The notes under the pieces are model-generated. The model did not search any database. It was given only the letters and a program-made list of their open reading frames with translations, and was not told the DNA's origin. Shown one piece after another: positions 39,560-48,586 of a DNA stretch of 64,000 nt; within the stretch, counting starts at the first letter, position 1, and every line of letters begins with the position of its first letter. Origin of the DNA: an uncultured Mucilaginibacter sp. (lineage in GTDB: Bacteria; Bacteroidota; Bacteroidia; Sphingobacteriales; Sphingobacteriaceae); the NCBI GenBank assembly GCA_903863845.1, contig CAIPDP010000073.1, positions 1 through 64,000 on the forward strand. The letters are read 5' to 3'. The translations under genes and the position numbers were made by a program.

Positions 39560-40810
39560 TTGTTATTGAAATTGCCACATCGGCTGATCTTTACAAATGT
39601 CCTGGTATTGGTTATACTGGCAGGCCTGCCATGGTTTAATGCTCAAGCACAATATTTCGATCTAAAAGGCAAAAGCCGCTCGGCGAGCATACCTTTTCGA
39701 CTCATCCGAAACCTCGTTGTAATCAAACTTAAGATCAATGATAGGGGGCCATTTAGTTTTATTCTCGACACTGGTGTCGGTACTATGGTCATCACCGACC
39801 CGAAAATGGTAGATTCTATCAATATTCAAAATAAACATATGATCAAACTGGCTGGATTAGGAGATGGCGACGAGTTTGAAGCTTATATTACACCTCCTTT
39901 AAAAATAGACATACCAGGCTTGCAAAGCTATGACGTAGCGGGTACAATACTTAAAACCGAACATTTTAATTTATCGGGCTATGTGGGCATACCTATTCAT
40001 GGTTTATTGGGGTACGAGTTTTTCAACAATCTGGCCGTAAAGCTGAACTTTGCCGACAGTACGATCACCGTTTACAGACCCGGTGATAAAAGGATGTACC
40101 GGAAAGGAACCAGGATACCTATTACCATTGAAAATCGAAAACCCTACCTTCAAGCACTGGTTTTATTTCCAAATGGTACCATTCAGCAAAATAAATTGGT
40201 TATTGACCTGGGTGCCGGGCATCCTGTATCGCTCGAAAATATGATAAAAAAACATGGTTTGCCCCAAAAATTTGTGAAGGCAAATCTGGGCGTCGGCCTG
40301 GCTGGACCAATTTACGGCTTCCTTAGCCGGATAGACGAGATCGATATTGGCAAGTTCAAGATAAAAGATGTCATCACTTCGTTTCCAAATGATTACGATT
40401 CAACCACACTAAAATATATGACGACAAAAAGGGACGGTAACCTGGGTACCGGCCTGTTAAAACGTTTTATTGTAACCTTCAATTACCAGCAACAACAGTT
40501 ATACCTGACGACAAATACCTCTTTGAGCGAACCCTTTGAATACGATATGAGTGGCATTGAGTACTATGGGTCGGGCGAAGATTTCAAGCATATTATTGTT
40601 AATCGAATTGAACCCGGTTCGCCGGCAGATGAGATCGGTTTAGAACCTGGTGACGAAATTACAGCCATTAATTTCAGGCCAGTTGCCGAAATGTCATTAG
40701 AGCAAATAGACAATTTGTTCCGATCAAAAAATGGTCGGAATTTACTGATCGAAGTTTTCCATGACGGCAAATATGATCGCGTGATCCTTACCTTAAAACG
40801 GCGAATATAA
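39560..40810 (+). CDS. retropepsin-like aspartyl protease with PDZ domain (non-ATG start)
   Basis: FSFILDTGVGTMVITD; C-terminal PDZ GSPADEIGLEPGDEITAIN; the signal peptide requires a TTG start. Confidence 0.8.
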   Translation: MLLKLPHRLIFTNVLVLVILAGLPWFNAQAQYFDLKGKSRSASIPFRLIRNLVVIKLKINDRGPFSFILDTGVGTMVITDPKMVDSINIQNKHMIKLAGLGDGDEFEAYITPPLKIDIPGLQSYDVAGTILKTEHFNLSGYVGIPIHGLLGYEFFNNLAVKLNFADSTITVYRPGDKRMYRKGTRIPITIENRKPYLQALVLFPNGTIQQNKLVIDLGAGHPVSLENMIKKHGLPQKFVKANLGVGLAGPIYGFLSRIDEIDIGKFKIKDVITSFPNDYDSTTLKYMTTKRDGNLGTGLLKRFIVTFNYQQQQLYLTTNTSLSEPFEYDMSGIEYYGSGEDFKHIIVNRIEPGSPADEIGLEPGDEITAINFRPVAEMSLEQIDNLFRSKNGRNLLIEVFHDGKYDRVILTLKRRI

Positions 40811-41113
40811 TCCCAGACAATGCCGACCAATACTTCTTTTACTAAGTTCAACTAAGCTGATCTGAAGCGTTTCTGCGATCAGAAAATAGCTTAAAAACAC
40901 ATATGATCATAGCTATTCAATCGATCGCATTTGAACTGTATCTACAAAAATCATTAAAGGCTATAGTTTGATTCGGCGACTGTTAGTGTGTTTGAAAAAG
41001 TAATTTCTCAGGATAATTAAAATAGTAAGAAAATAAATTTCTCAATATGCAACTGTAACCTATTCTATTTCTTCACGTAGAAAGCACTAAATAATTTATT
41101 TAACGTACCCTAT

Positions 41114-42034
41114 ATGAGACAAATTAGACACATACTACCGCTGGTGCTCTTAGCATGTTTGATCAGCATCAACGGTTGTAAAAAAGACAAAACACCAGGC
41201 CCGGTAGGAGCTACCGGTGCAACGGGTGCCACCGGTAATACTGGAGTTGCTGGTGCAACAGGCCCGCAAGGACCGCAAGGACCTGCTGGCCCTTCAGGTG
41301 GCCCAACGGGACCAACAGGTGCTACAGGCGCAACAGGTGCTAACGGTACAAATGGTACCAGTGGTGCAACAGGCGCTACCGGAGCTACAGGTGCTACTGG
41401 CGCTACCGGAGCTACAGGACCTACAGGTGCTACCGGCGCTACAGGTGCTACCGGCGCAAATGGTACTAATGGAACTAACGGCACAAATGGTGCAACAGGT
41501 GCTACTGGCGCAAACGGTGCCACAGGTGCAAACGGAGCTACTGGTGCAACTGGTGCAAACGGAGCTACAGGCGCTACAGGCGCTACTGGTGCAAACGGAG
41601 CTACAGGCGCTACTGGTGCCAATGGAGCTACTGGTGCCAATGGAGCTACCGGAGCAACAGGTGCTACTGGCAATGCCAACGTGAACTCTTATGTTGAAAG
41701 CAATATATCGGTGATCGTTACAGGAACTAATATTGCCGTTCCTGCCATCACACAATCAATACTTGACGAAGGTTTGGTTTTGGTTTATTTCAGACCAAAT
41801 GGTCAGACCGGTATTTGGTATCCACTACCTTATAGCAACGGAGGTGTAACTATTACCCTTAATGCTGTTGGTTTAGGCCAGGTGACCGTGGCTGCAAGCC
41901 CAAGTCAGAACAATCTGGACTTTAAGATCGTGGTTATTCCTGGCAATTCACTGACACAGCTGAATGTGACCAATCCTAACCTAAACTTCAAGAATTACAG
42001 CCAGGTTGCAAGAGCATTAAATTTGAGAAATTAA
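41114..42034 (+). CDS. collagen-like (Gly-X-Thr) lipoprotein
   Basis: Lipoprotein signal INGCKKD; uninterrupted G-A-T/G-A-N/G-T-N triplets; 115-aa non-collagenous C-terminal domain. Confidence 0.88.
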   Translation: MRQIRHILPLVLLACLISINGCKKDKTPGPVGATGATGATGNTGVAGATGPQGPQGPAGPSGGPTGPTGATGATGANGTNGTSGATGATGATGATGATGATGPTGATGATGATGANGTNGTNGTNGATGATGANGATGANGATGATGANGATGATGATGANGATGATGANGATGANGATGATGATGNANVNSYVESNISVIVTGTNIAVPAITQSILDEGLVLVYFRPNGQTGIWYPLPYSNGGVTITLNAVGLGQVTVAASPSQNNLDFKIVVIPGNSLTQLNVTNPNLNFKNYSQVARALNLRN

Positions 42035-42067
42035 TAAACGCTGTTAAGCTGACAGCATAGCATATCG

Positions 42068-42097
42068 AGCCCCGCGAGTATTCGCGGGGCTTTTTTT
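42068..42097 (+). terminator. intrinsic terminator of the collagen-like gene
   Basis: AGCCCCGCGA-gtat-TCGCGGGGCT-TTTTTT. Confidence 0.92.
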
Positions 42098-42149
42098 GTA
42101 ACAATGCTATGATTTAGACCTGATTACCATGTAACAATGCTATGATTTA
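42097..42149. repeat. 20-bp direct repeat TGTAACAATGCTATGATTTA, 33-bp period
   Basis: Exact copies at 42097-42116 and 42130-42149. Confidence 0.9.
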
Positions 42150-42206
42150 TCAATATTATAAGTGTTTAGTTTGAACATTTGTACGCTTAATTTGTCATAT
42201 CTAATT

Positions 42207-45137
42207 ATGAAGTCGAAAATCAACAGCCCCTTGCGATATATCCTTCTTGTAACTTCCCTTGTTTTCTTAACGACCATCACTGCCCGTGCCCAGGCCGGCC
42301 GCGAAGTTGATGGAACCGTGATCGACTCTACACAATTAGGCGTACCCGGAGCAGGGCTCAAATTGATCTCGGATAAAGGTGATAGTACAGTTGCCATCGC
42401 CGATGCGCATGGCAAATTCGCTTTTGGTTCGGTGCATGGCACTAAAATTACGATCACTGTAACATCCATAGGATACACAGGGCAGATCAAACATTTTACG
42501 CTCACTAGTGATAACAAAACTGCCGTTTTACCACCTATACTGCTCAAAACAGATTCACACATGCTGCAGGGGGTAACCATAGTTGGGGTAAATGCTGTGG
42601 TTTTAAAAGAAGATACCGTAGAATATAAAGCCAGTGCTTATAAGGTGCGGGATAACGCACCGGTAGAGGACCTGATCAAAAAACTACCCGGCGTTGACGT
42701 CGACGTTAACGGCAATGTCACTACGCAGGGAAAACAGGTAACCAAAGTACGCATCAACGGTAAGGATTTTATGGGTGGCGACGTACAAAGTGCTACTAAA
42801 AACCTGCCGGCTGATATTGTTGAAAATATCCAGATGATCGATGATTACGGCGATCAGGCCAATCTGACAGGTATCAAAACCGGCGAACCCGACAAGATCA
42901 TGAATATCACCATACGGAAAGACAGGAATTATGGCTATTCATTACAGGCTACCGGCGGCGACGGCGAAGATGCCTTGCCTACCGGCCAGACTGACCAGAA
43001 CCGATACCTTGGAACCTTAAACTCATTCCGTTTCAATGGCGACCAGCAAATGGCGCTTTTAGGCAGCATCAATAATACCAATGTCAATACCTTTTCCTTC
43101 GGCTCTAATAATGGGGGTGGTGGCGGATTCGGCGGCGGCGGCGGTCGTGGCAATGCCGGCCGTGGAGGAGGTGGCTCAAATGGTAGTTTAACAACTTCAC
43201 AAAATGGCCTTACGGATGCCCATTCTATCGGTGCTAACTTCCGCGACCAATGGGGTAAAGCCCTGTCGGTTTACGGCAGCTACAGTTTTGCCGACAATAC
43301 CACAAATACAACCACTACCAACCTGCAGGAAAACTTATCGCCGGTAAATCCAAGTACCAATAACCAGCAAAGTAATGAGATCGATAAAAATATCAATCAT
43401 CGCTTTACCTGGAATATGGAGTACAAACCGGATACAATCAACTATCTGAAAGTTACACCTACTTTTTCCTATGCAAGTACTAATTCATATGATAATGAAG
43501 ATGTAAACATTTCGAGAAAGGGTGCCATCAGTTCGGAATATACTTCCATCTCCAATAGCAATTCCACTTCACCAACCTATGGTATTACGGCGCTATATAA
43601 TCGCAGGCTTGGGCATCGCCGAAATTTGAGTATCAATTTTAACTTCAGTTCGTCTACCAGCGACCAAAATCAAAACCCTACTTACGACTACCTGATAGGA
43701 CAGCCTACTGCCCCTACTGACCAGGTGATCAATACCCATAGCCGAACCAATACAATAGGTGGCAATATATCTTATATCGAACCTTTAGGTAAAACAACCT
43801 ACCTCGAATTGAATTATAGTATCAATCATTCGTCAACAGTGAACGTAAAGGCAACTGATACGGCCGAAATCAACAATCCAGCCTATTTATTGTCGCCAGA
43901 CAGCGCCCTGAGTACCGATTATAACTACACCTTCAATACCCAAAGGGTTGGTTTGAATTTCCGGGAGGTTCAGAAAAAATACAACTTTACATTGGGACTG
44001 GCTGGTTTATCATCAAGCCTTGATGGCTATTCACCATTAACAGGAGCAACTACCAATGTCAACACTTTTAATTTTATACCCACCGCACGATATGTATACA
44101 ACTTCTCAAGGAGCCAGTTGTTCACAGTAAATTACAACGGATCGAGCAGCTCACCAAACTTCTCGCAATTGCAGCCTGTGATCGATTTTTCAAACGCTTT
44201 ATACCCGGTAGAGGGAAATCCAAACCTGAAGCCACAATTCACCAATAATTTATCCATACGCTACAATAATTTCAGTTTTGCTACCGGTAATATCTTCTTT
44301 GTTTCCCTGGCGGCATCACAAGTTAATAATAACGTAGTAACGAATTCTATTACCTATCCCCGGTTCTATGCACCCGACCCACGGTTTTCAAATACGATAT
44401 TGACTAAATATCAGAATGCTGATGGGTACTACACTGTAAATGGTAACGTTACCTGGGCAAAGCCCTGGGATAACCGCAAATATACCCTGTCATTAAGAGG
44501 CAACGTTTCATACGCTAATAATATAGGCTATCTGACCAATATAGATTCTGGCACTTATGCATCCAGCACTATAAAAAACGTTGGCAAAAACCTACAGTTT
44601 ACACCGCAGGTTCAGTTTAGGGTGGATATCACAGACGTGATCGATGCACAGTTCCTGACAAATTACGCGATCAACCGTACTAGCAATTCGGTCAACAACC
44701 CGCTTACCAACGGCACCTCTAATATCCGCACCTGGAACCTTGGTCTGAACGGCAAACAATACATTTTAAAAGACTGGACCTTTAGCTACGATTACAGCAA
44801 GGCGATCAACTACGGGTACAGTTCGGCGGTAAATATTACCAACCCTAACATTTTGAATGTGTACCTCGAGCGCAGGTTTCTTAAACATAACCAGGCTACT
44901 ATCCGCCTTTCGGCATTCGACTTATTTAACCAGAATACGGGTTTCTCGTCCTCAACCACAGCAAGTTCGTTTACCGAAACAAATACCAACAGACTCTCTC
45001 GTTACTACCTGGCAACCTTTACGCTGCGCCTGCAAAAATTTGCCGGCAAGGCACCAACCCAGAATTTCGATCGCGGGAACAGGGGTGATGGTGGTGGTGG
45101 AAGGCGCCCAGGCGGTGGCCCTCCGGGGGGCGATTAA
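42207..45137 (+). CDS. outer-membrane beta-barrel protein with carboxypeptidase-regulatory/plug-like N-terminus
   Basis: VDGTVIDSTQLGVPGAGLKL, VEDLIKKLPGVDVDVNGNVTTQGKQVTKVRINGKDF; C-terminal Gly-rich tail. Confidence 0.87.
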   Translation: MKSKINSPLRYILLVTSLVFLTTITARAQAGREVDGTVIDSTQLGVPGAGLKLISDKGDSTVAIADAHGKFAFGSVHGTKITITVTSIGYTGQIKHFTLTSDNKTAVLPPILLKTDSHMLQGVTIVGVNAVVLKEDTVEYKASAYKVRDNAPVEDLIKKLPGVDVDVNGNVTTQGKQVTKVRINGKDFMGGDVQSATKNLPADIVENIQMIDDYGDQANLTGIKTGEPDKIMNITIRKDRNYGYSLQATGGDGEDALPTGQTDQNRYLGTLNSFRFNGDQQMALLGSINNTNVNTFSFGSNNGGGGGFGGGGGRGNAGRGGGGSNGSLTTSQNGLTDAHSIGANFRDQWGKALSVYGSYSFADNTTNTTTTNLQENLSPVNPSTNNQQSNEIDKNINHRFTWNMEYKPDTINYLKVTPTFSYASTNSYDNEDVNISRKGAISSEYTSISNSNSTSPTYGITALYNRRLGHRRNLSINFNFSSSTSDQNQNPTYDYLIGQPTAPTDQVINTHSRTNTIGGNISYIEPLGKTTYLELNYSINHSSTVNVKATDTAEINNPAYLLSPDSALSTDYNYTFNTQRVGLNFREVQKKYNFTLGLAGLSSSLDGYSPLTGATTNVNTFNFIPTARYVYNFSRSQLFTVNYNGSSSSPNFSQLQPVIDFSNALYPVEGNPNLKPQFTNNLSIRYNNFSFATGNIFFVSLAASQVNNNVVTNSITYPRFYAPDPRFSNTILTKYQNADGYYTVNGNVTWAKPWDNRKYTLSLRGNVSYANNIGYLTNIDSGTYASSTIKNVGKNLQFTPQVQFRVDITDVIDAQFLTNYAINRTSNSVNNPLTNGTSNIRTWNLGLNGKQYILKDWTFSYDYSKAINYGYSSAVNITNPNILNVYLERRFLKHNQATIRLSAFDLFNQNTGFSSSTTASSFTETNTNRLSRYYLATFTLRLQKFAGKAPTQNFDRGNRGDGGGGRRPGGGPPGGD

Positions 45138-45138
45138 A

Positions 45139-45516
45139 CTAGGAAGATTTTGTAATTACGCTACCGATGATGGTCTCCAGGTCGCCCAGATCAAAGGGTT
45201 TGGCCAGGAACGCTTCGGCACCAGCATAGGCAGCCAGCGACTGGATATCACTATCGGCTGAAAAATACACTACAGGGATATGCTGTAAGGTCTCGGAGCT
45301 TTTTAGTTTACGGGTAGCTTCTATGCCGCCGACATCGGGAATTCTGTTATCCATCAAAATAACACCCGGTTCAATTTCAGCAACGCGTTCAGCTACATTA
45401 TTGCAATCGGTATAGGTAAAAACCTCCCAACCCTGTTCTTCCAACAGGTAGGCGCAGATAGATAATATATCCTCGTCATCGTCAAAAATGATGATCTTTC
45501 GGTTTTGGGTCCGCTC
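45139..45516 (-). CDS. single-domain response regulator
   Basis: IIIFDDDEDILSICAYLLEE, ILMDNRIPDVGGIE, FLAKPFDLGDL. Confidence 0.9.
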   Translation of the reverse strand, partial: ERTQNRKIIIFDDDEDILSICAYLLEEQGWEVFTYTDCNNVAERVAEIEPGVILMDNRIPDVGGIEATRKLKSSETLQHIPVVYFSADSDIQSLAAYAGAEAFLAKPFDLGDLETIIGSVITKSS

Positions 45517-45759
45517 CATTAAAAGCTTGGTGTGATTTATGATATACACGCAATTGACGCAAAAGTTTTGGATTATTTTTCAATTAATTATCAAAGCCAT
45601 TTTGGCCATTTTATTCACGCCTGGGGCGGTGTCGTCGCAAACACTCTGTTCAGCAGAAATTGACGGCAAATTTGCGATTGGGAGCGAGACATTCCAAAAT
45701 CCGGGCATTCAAGTGTCCCACTTGAATGGTGGGTGCACAGGCAAACTATTGGCCTTGGT

Positions 45760-46194
45760 TTATTTTCTGATGGTCGAATGGATAAAGTCTACCTTCCATT
45801 GGCCGTCGACCTTTTTCAGTCCGGCAGTTTCAAGCCACTTAAATTTAACCGGCGTGGTATCGTTTATGACGAAATTGCCATCATCAAAGTAGGTAATATA
45901 AGCAGTAGAATCTTCTACCTGCGTTTTAAGATAGGTGAATTTCCAATCACCTGTAAACTTTTTAAAACCTTTCATTAAATTAACCATGCTGTCGTTTTTC
46001 CATACTTTCCCATCTTCAAACAGAACAAAGTCCTTGGTGCTGGCAGCATTAAGTTTATCCAGGCTCTTCGCTTTTGTAGCATCGAACCAATTCTTTAAAG
46101 ATTGTTGAACAATTGCCGGGTCATCCTTTTGGTGCTGACAGGCGGTAAATACAAGTGCGATAGCGAGAATACTTAGGGCGATTTTGGTTTTCAT
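45760..46194 (-). CDS. SnoaL/DUF4440-like lipoprotein
   Basis: Lipoprotein signal FTACQHQ; NTF2-like length and WKFTYLKTQVEDSTAYITY pattern. Confidence 0.6.
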   Translation of the reverse strand: MKTKIALSILAIALVFTACQHQKDDPAIVQQSLKNWFDATKAKSLDKLNAASTKDFVLFEDGKVWKNDSMVNLMKGFKKFTGDWKFTYLKTQVEDSTAYITYFDDGNFVINDTTPVKFKWLETAGLKKVDGQWKVDFIHSTIRK

Positions 46195-46343
46195 TTGTGG
46201 GAGGTTTATGTGTTAAATATATCGATATTCCACATATACTTCAAAATACATATCCTAAAATCAGCACTGGCAATCGAGAGCGAAGACGCTTCAATCGGTG
46301 GGGGTTTAAGTCGGACATTTGAACGGGCGGGGAAAAGAAACCC

Positions 46344-47975
46344 TCATCCTGCCCAACCCTCCCTATCCAAACTCCTGAAATGGATAGCCTCAGCTAAATG
46401 TTCCAGTTTGATGTCTTCGCTACCGGCAAGGTCGGCTATTGTGCGGGAGACTTTCAAAATACGGTCATAGGCCCGGGCGCTGAGGCCCAGTTTTTCCATC
46501 GCTTTTTTGAGCAGGGTTTGCCCGGCGGTATTGATCCTGCAGATATCCCTCACCATTTGCGGACTCATCTGCGCGTTGGCATGTAGTTCAGGCTTGTTGC
46601 CGAAACGTTCGGTTTGCCGCTCGCGGGCCACGATCACCCGCTCCCGTATTGCTTCACTTTGTTCGGCCAGTCGTTCGGATGATAGTTCGGAAAAATTGAC
46701 CGGCGTTACCTCTACGTGCAGGTCGATACGGTCCAATAGCGGTCCGGATATTTTGGCGAGGTATTTCTGCACCGTCCCCGGCGGGCAGGTACATTCCTTT
46801 TCGGGATGATTGTAGTAGCCACAGGGACAAGGATTCATACTCGCTATCAGCATCACATTTGCCGGGTAGTCGACGGAAAATTTAGCCCTTGATACGGTGA
46901 TCCTGCGTTCTTCCAGCGGCTGCCGCATTACCTCCAGCACGCTGCGCTTAAACTCGGGCAGTTCATCCAGGAAAAGCACACCATTATGCGCCAGGGATAT
47001 CTCGCCCGGCTGGGGGTTACTACCCCCGCCTACCAGTGCCACATCGCTGATAGTATGGTGCGGTGAGCGGAAGGGTCTGCGCGTCACCAACGCGTCTGCA
47101 ACAGCCAGCTTGCCTGCAACAGAATGTATTTTGGTGGTCTCTAGCGATTCATGCAAAGTTAAGGGTGGCAAAATCGAGGGTAGCCTGCGGGCCAGCATGG
47201 TTTTACCAGCTCCCGGCGGACCAATCAGGATCACATTATGACCACCCGCTGCCGCTATCTCCAAAGCCCGCTTGATGTTTTCCTGGCCCTTAACATCGCT
47301 GAAATCGCTGTCGTAATCACTCAGGCTGTTATAAAACTCTTCACGTGTATTGACGATGACCTGCAGCAACTGGGTTTCGCCATTGAAGAATTGAGCCACT
47401 TCTGTAATACTCTCCACCCCGTAAACTTCAATGTCATTGACAATGGCAGCCTCCCGGGCGTTCTGTTTGGGTAGAATGAAACCCTTAAAGCCTTCTTTGC
47501 GAGCCTGAATAGCGATAGGCAGGGCACCTTTGATGGGCTGGAGTCCACCGTCCAGCGAAAGTTCGCCCATGATAATGTATTTCTCTAGATTCTCGGCTTC
47601 TATCTGGCCCGAACTGGCTAAAATGGCAGTGGCGATGGGCAGGTCGTAGGCTGAGCCTTCCTTGCGGATATCGGCAGGCGCAAGGTTCACCACGATCTTC
47701 TGCCTCGGCATCCTGAAATTATTGGTTTGCAGTGCCGCTTCCACGCGCTGCAGTGATTCGCGGACGGCATTATCAGGCAATCCAACAATAAAATAGTTTG
47801 GCTTGCCGCCGCTCAAATTTACCTCTATCGTAATCGTAATGGCCTGAATGCCATGAACCGCGCTTCCAAAAGTTTTAACTAACACTGAGACAAAGTTTGT
47901 AAGACGGTGTAAGTTATGGATTTTTGAGAAGTATAGCACCGGCCTCCTAAAAGGGCTTTCCCATTTATACCACAT
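46344..47975 (-). CDS. YifB/ComM family Mg-chelatase-like ATPase
   Basis: NVILIGPPGAGKTMLARRLPSILPPLTLHESLETTKIHSVAG, ASMNPCPCGYYNHPEKECTC; exact start uncertain (likely near KTFGSAVHGI). Confidence 0.95.
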   Translation of the reverse strand: MWYKWESPFRRPVLYFSKIHNLHRLTNFVSVLVKTFGSAVHGIQAITITIEVNLSGGKPNYFIVGLPDNAVRESLQRVEAALQTNNFRMPRQKIVVNLAPADIRKEGSAYDLPIATAILASSGQIEAENLEKYIIMGELSLDGGLQPIKGALPIAIQARKEGFKGFILPKQNAREAAIVNDIEVYGVESITEVAQFFNGETQLLQVIVNTREEFYNSLSDYDSDFSDVKGQENIKRALEIAAAGGHNVILIGPPGAGKTMLARRLPSILPPLTLHESLETTKIHSVAGKLAVADALVTRRPFRSPHHTISDVALVGGGSNPQPGEISLAHNGVLFLDELPEFKRSVLEVMRQPLEERRITVSRAKFSVDYPANVMLIASMNPCPCGYYNHPEKECTCPPGTVQKYLAKISGPLLDRIDLHVEVTPVNFSELSSERLAEQSEAIRERVIVARERQTERFGNKPELHANAQMSPQMVRDICRINTAGQTLLKKAMEKLGLSARAYDRILKVSRTIADLAGSEDIKLEHLAEAIHFRSLDREGWAG

Positions 47976-48185
47976 CTGCAGCCAAAAAAACCATATACAA
48001 CCCGGTTAAGGATTAACAGGGTTAACAAAAATCAAAGTTACTTATTACATACCTATTTGTTTATCAATGCTATAGGTGATTTTTGTTCTGAAATGTGTTA
48101 ACCATGCTCAAGGCCAGGGTTGTTGATTGCACCCACCAATTTTTGTAGTTGGGCTGAGGGGTGTATTGTTATACGTTTTCCGGGA

Positions 48186-48500
48186 CCCCATCCTCCTCCT
48201 TCCCCTGCAAAGCAGGGAAAGGTATCGCACAGGGCCGTTTTGATTTCGGTGGTGATCTCAGCGATCGATCAAATCCTGCAATCGTGTCTTATCCCCATCC
48301 TCCTCCTTCCCCTGCGAAGCAGGGAAAGGTATCGCACAGGGCCGTTTTGATTTCGGGTAACTTTTGCTGACGCCGAAAATCTGCTTCGCATTGATCTTTT
48401 TAATCGATCAAATCCCATAATCTTGTCTTATCCTCCTTGCCAAGCAAAGCAGGGAAAGGTATCGCACAGGGCCGTTTAGATTCGGGTAACTTTTGCTGAT
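48186..48500. repeat. three tandem-dispersed copies of a hairpin-bearing intergenic repeat
   Basis: CCCCATCCTCCTCCTTCCCCTGC-nnn-GCAGGGAAAGGTATCGCACAGGGCCGTTTTGATTTCGG at 48186-48249 and 48293-48356, diverged copy 48431-48500. Confidence 0.9.
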
Positions 48501-48586
48501 GTCTTCCTACGTGCTTTTACCGATCCCCCTAAAAAATGATTTGTTGTGCTAAGCGGCAACAATTATCTTTAGACAAATTTGTAATA

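Noticed and set aside
41110-41679. 189-aa minus-strand [13 protein letters not shown]...
   Set aside because: Antisense shadow of the Gly-X-Thr repeat; low-complexity triplets keep several frames open (also 41217-41684 + and 41294-41755 -).
41110-42097. Considered the regularly spaced units as a CRISPR-like array
   Set aside because: Units are 9-nt codon triplets of a coding sequence with a signal peptide and a terminator, not repeat-spacer architecture.
45539-45978. Plus-strand ORFs (117 and 81 aa) between the response regulator and the DUF4440-like gene
   Set aside because: They overlap antisense to the better-supported lipoprotein gene and lack recognisable domains.
48120-48370. Two overlapping plus-strand ORFs (76 and 69 aa) containing SFPCKAGKG...
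   Set aside because: Repetitive peptides simply mirror copies of the intergenic repeat; no start context or conservation evidence.
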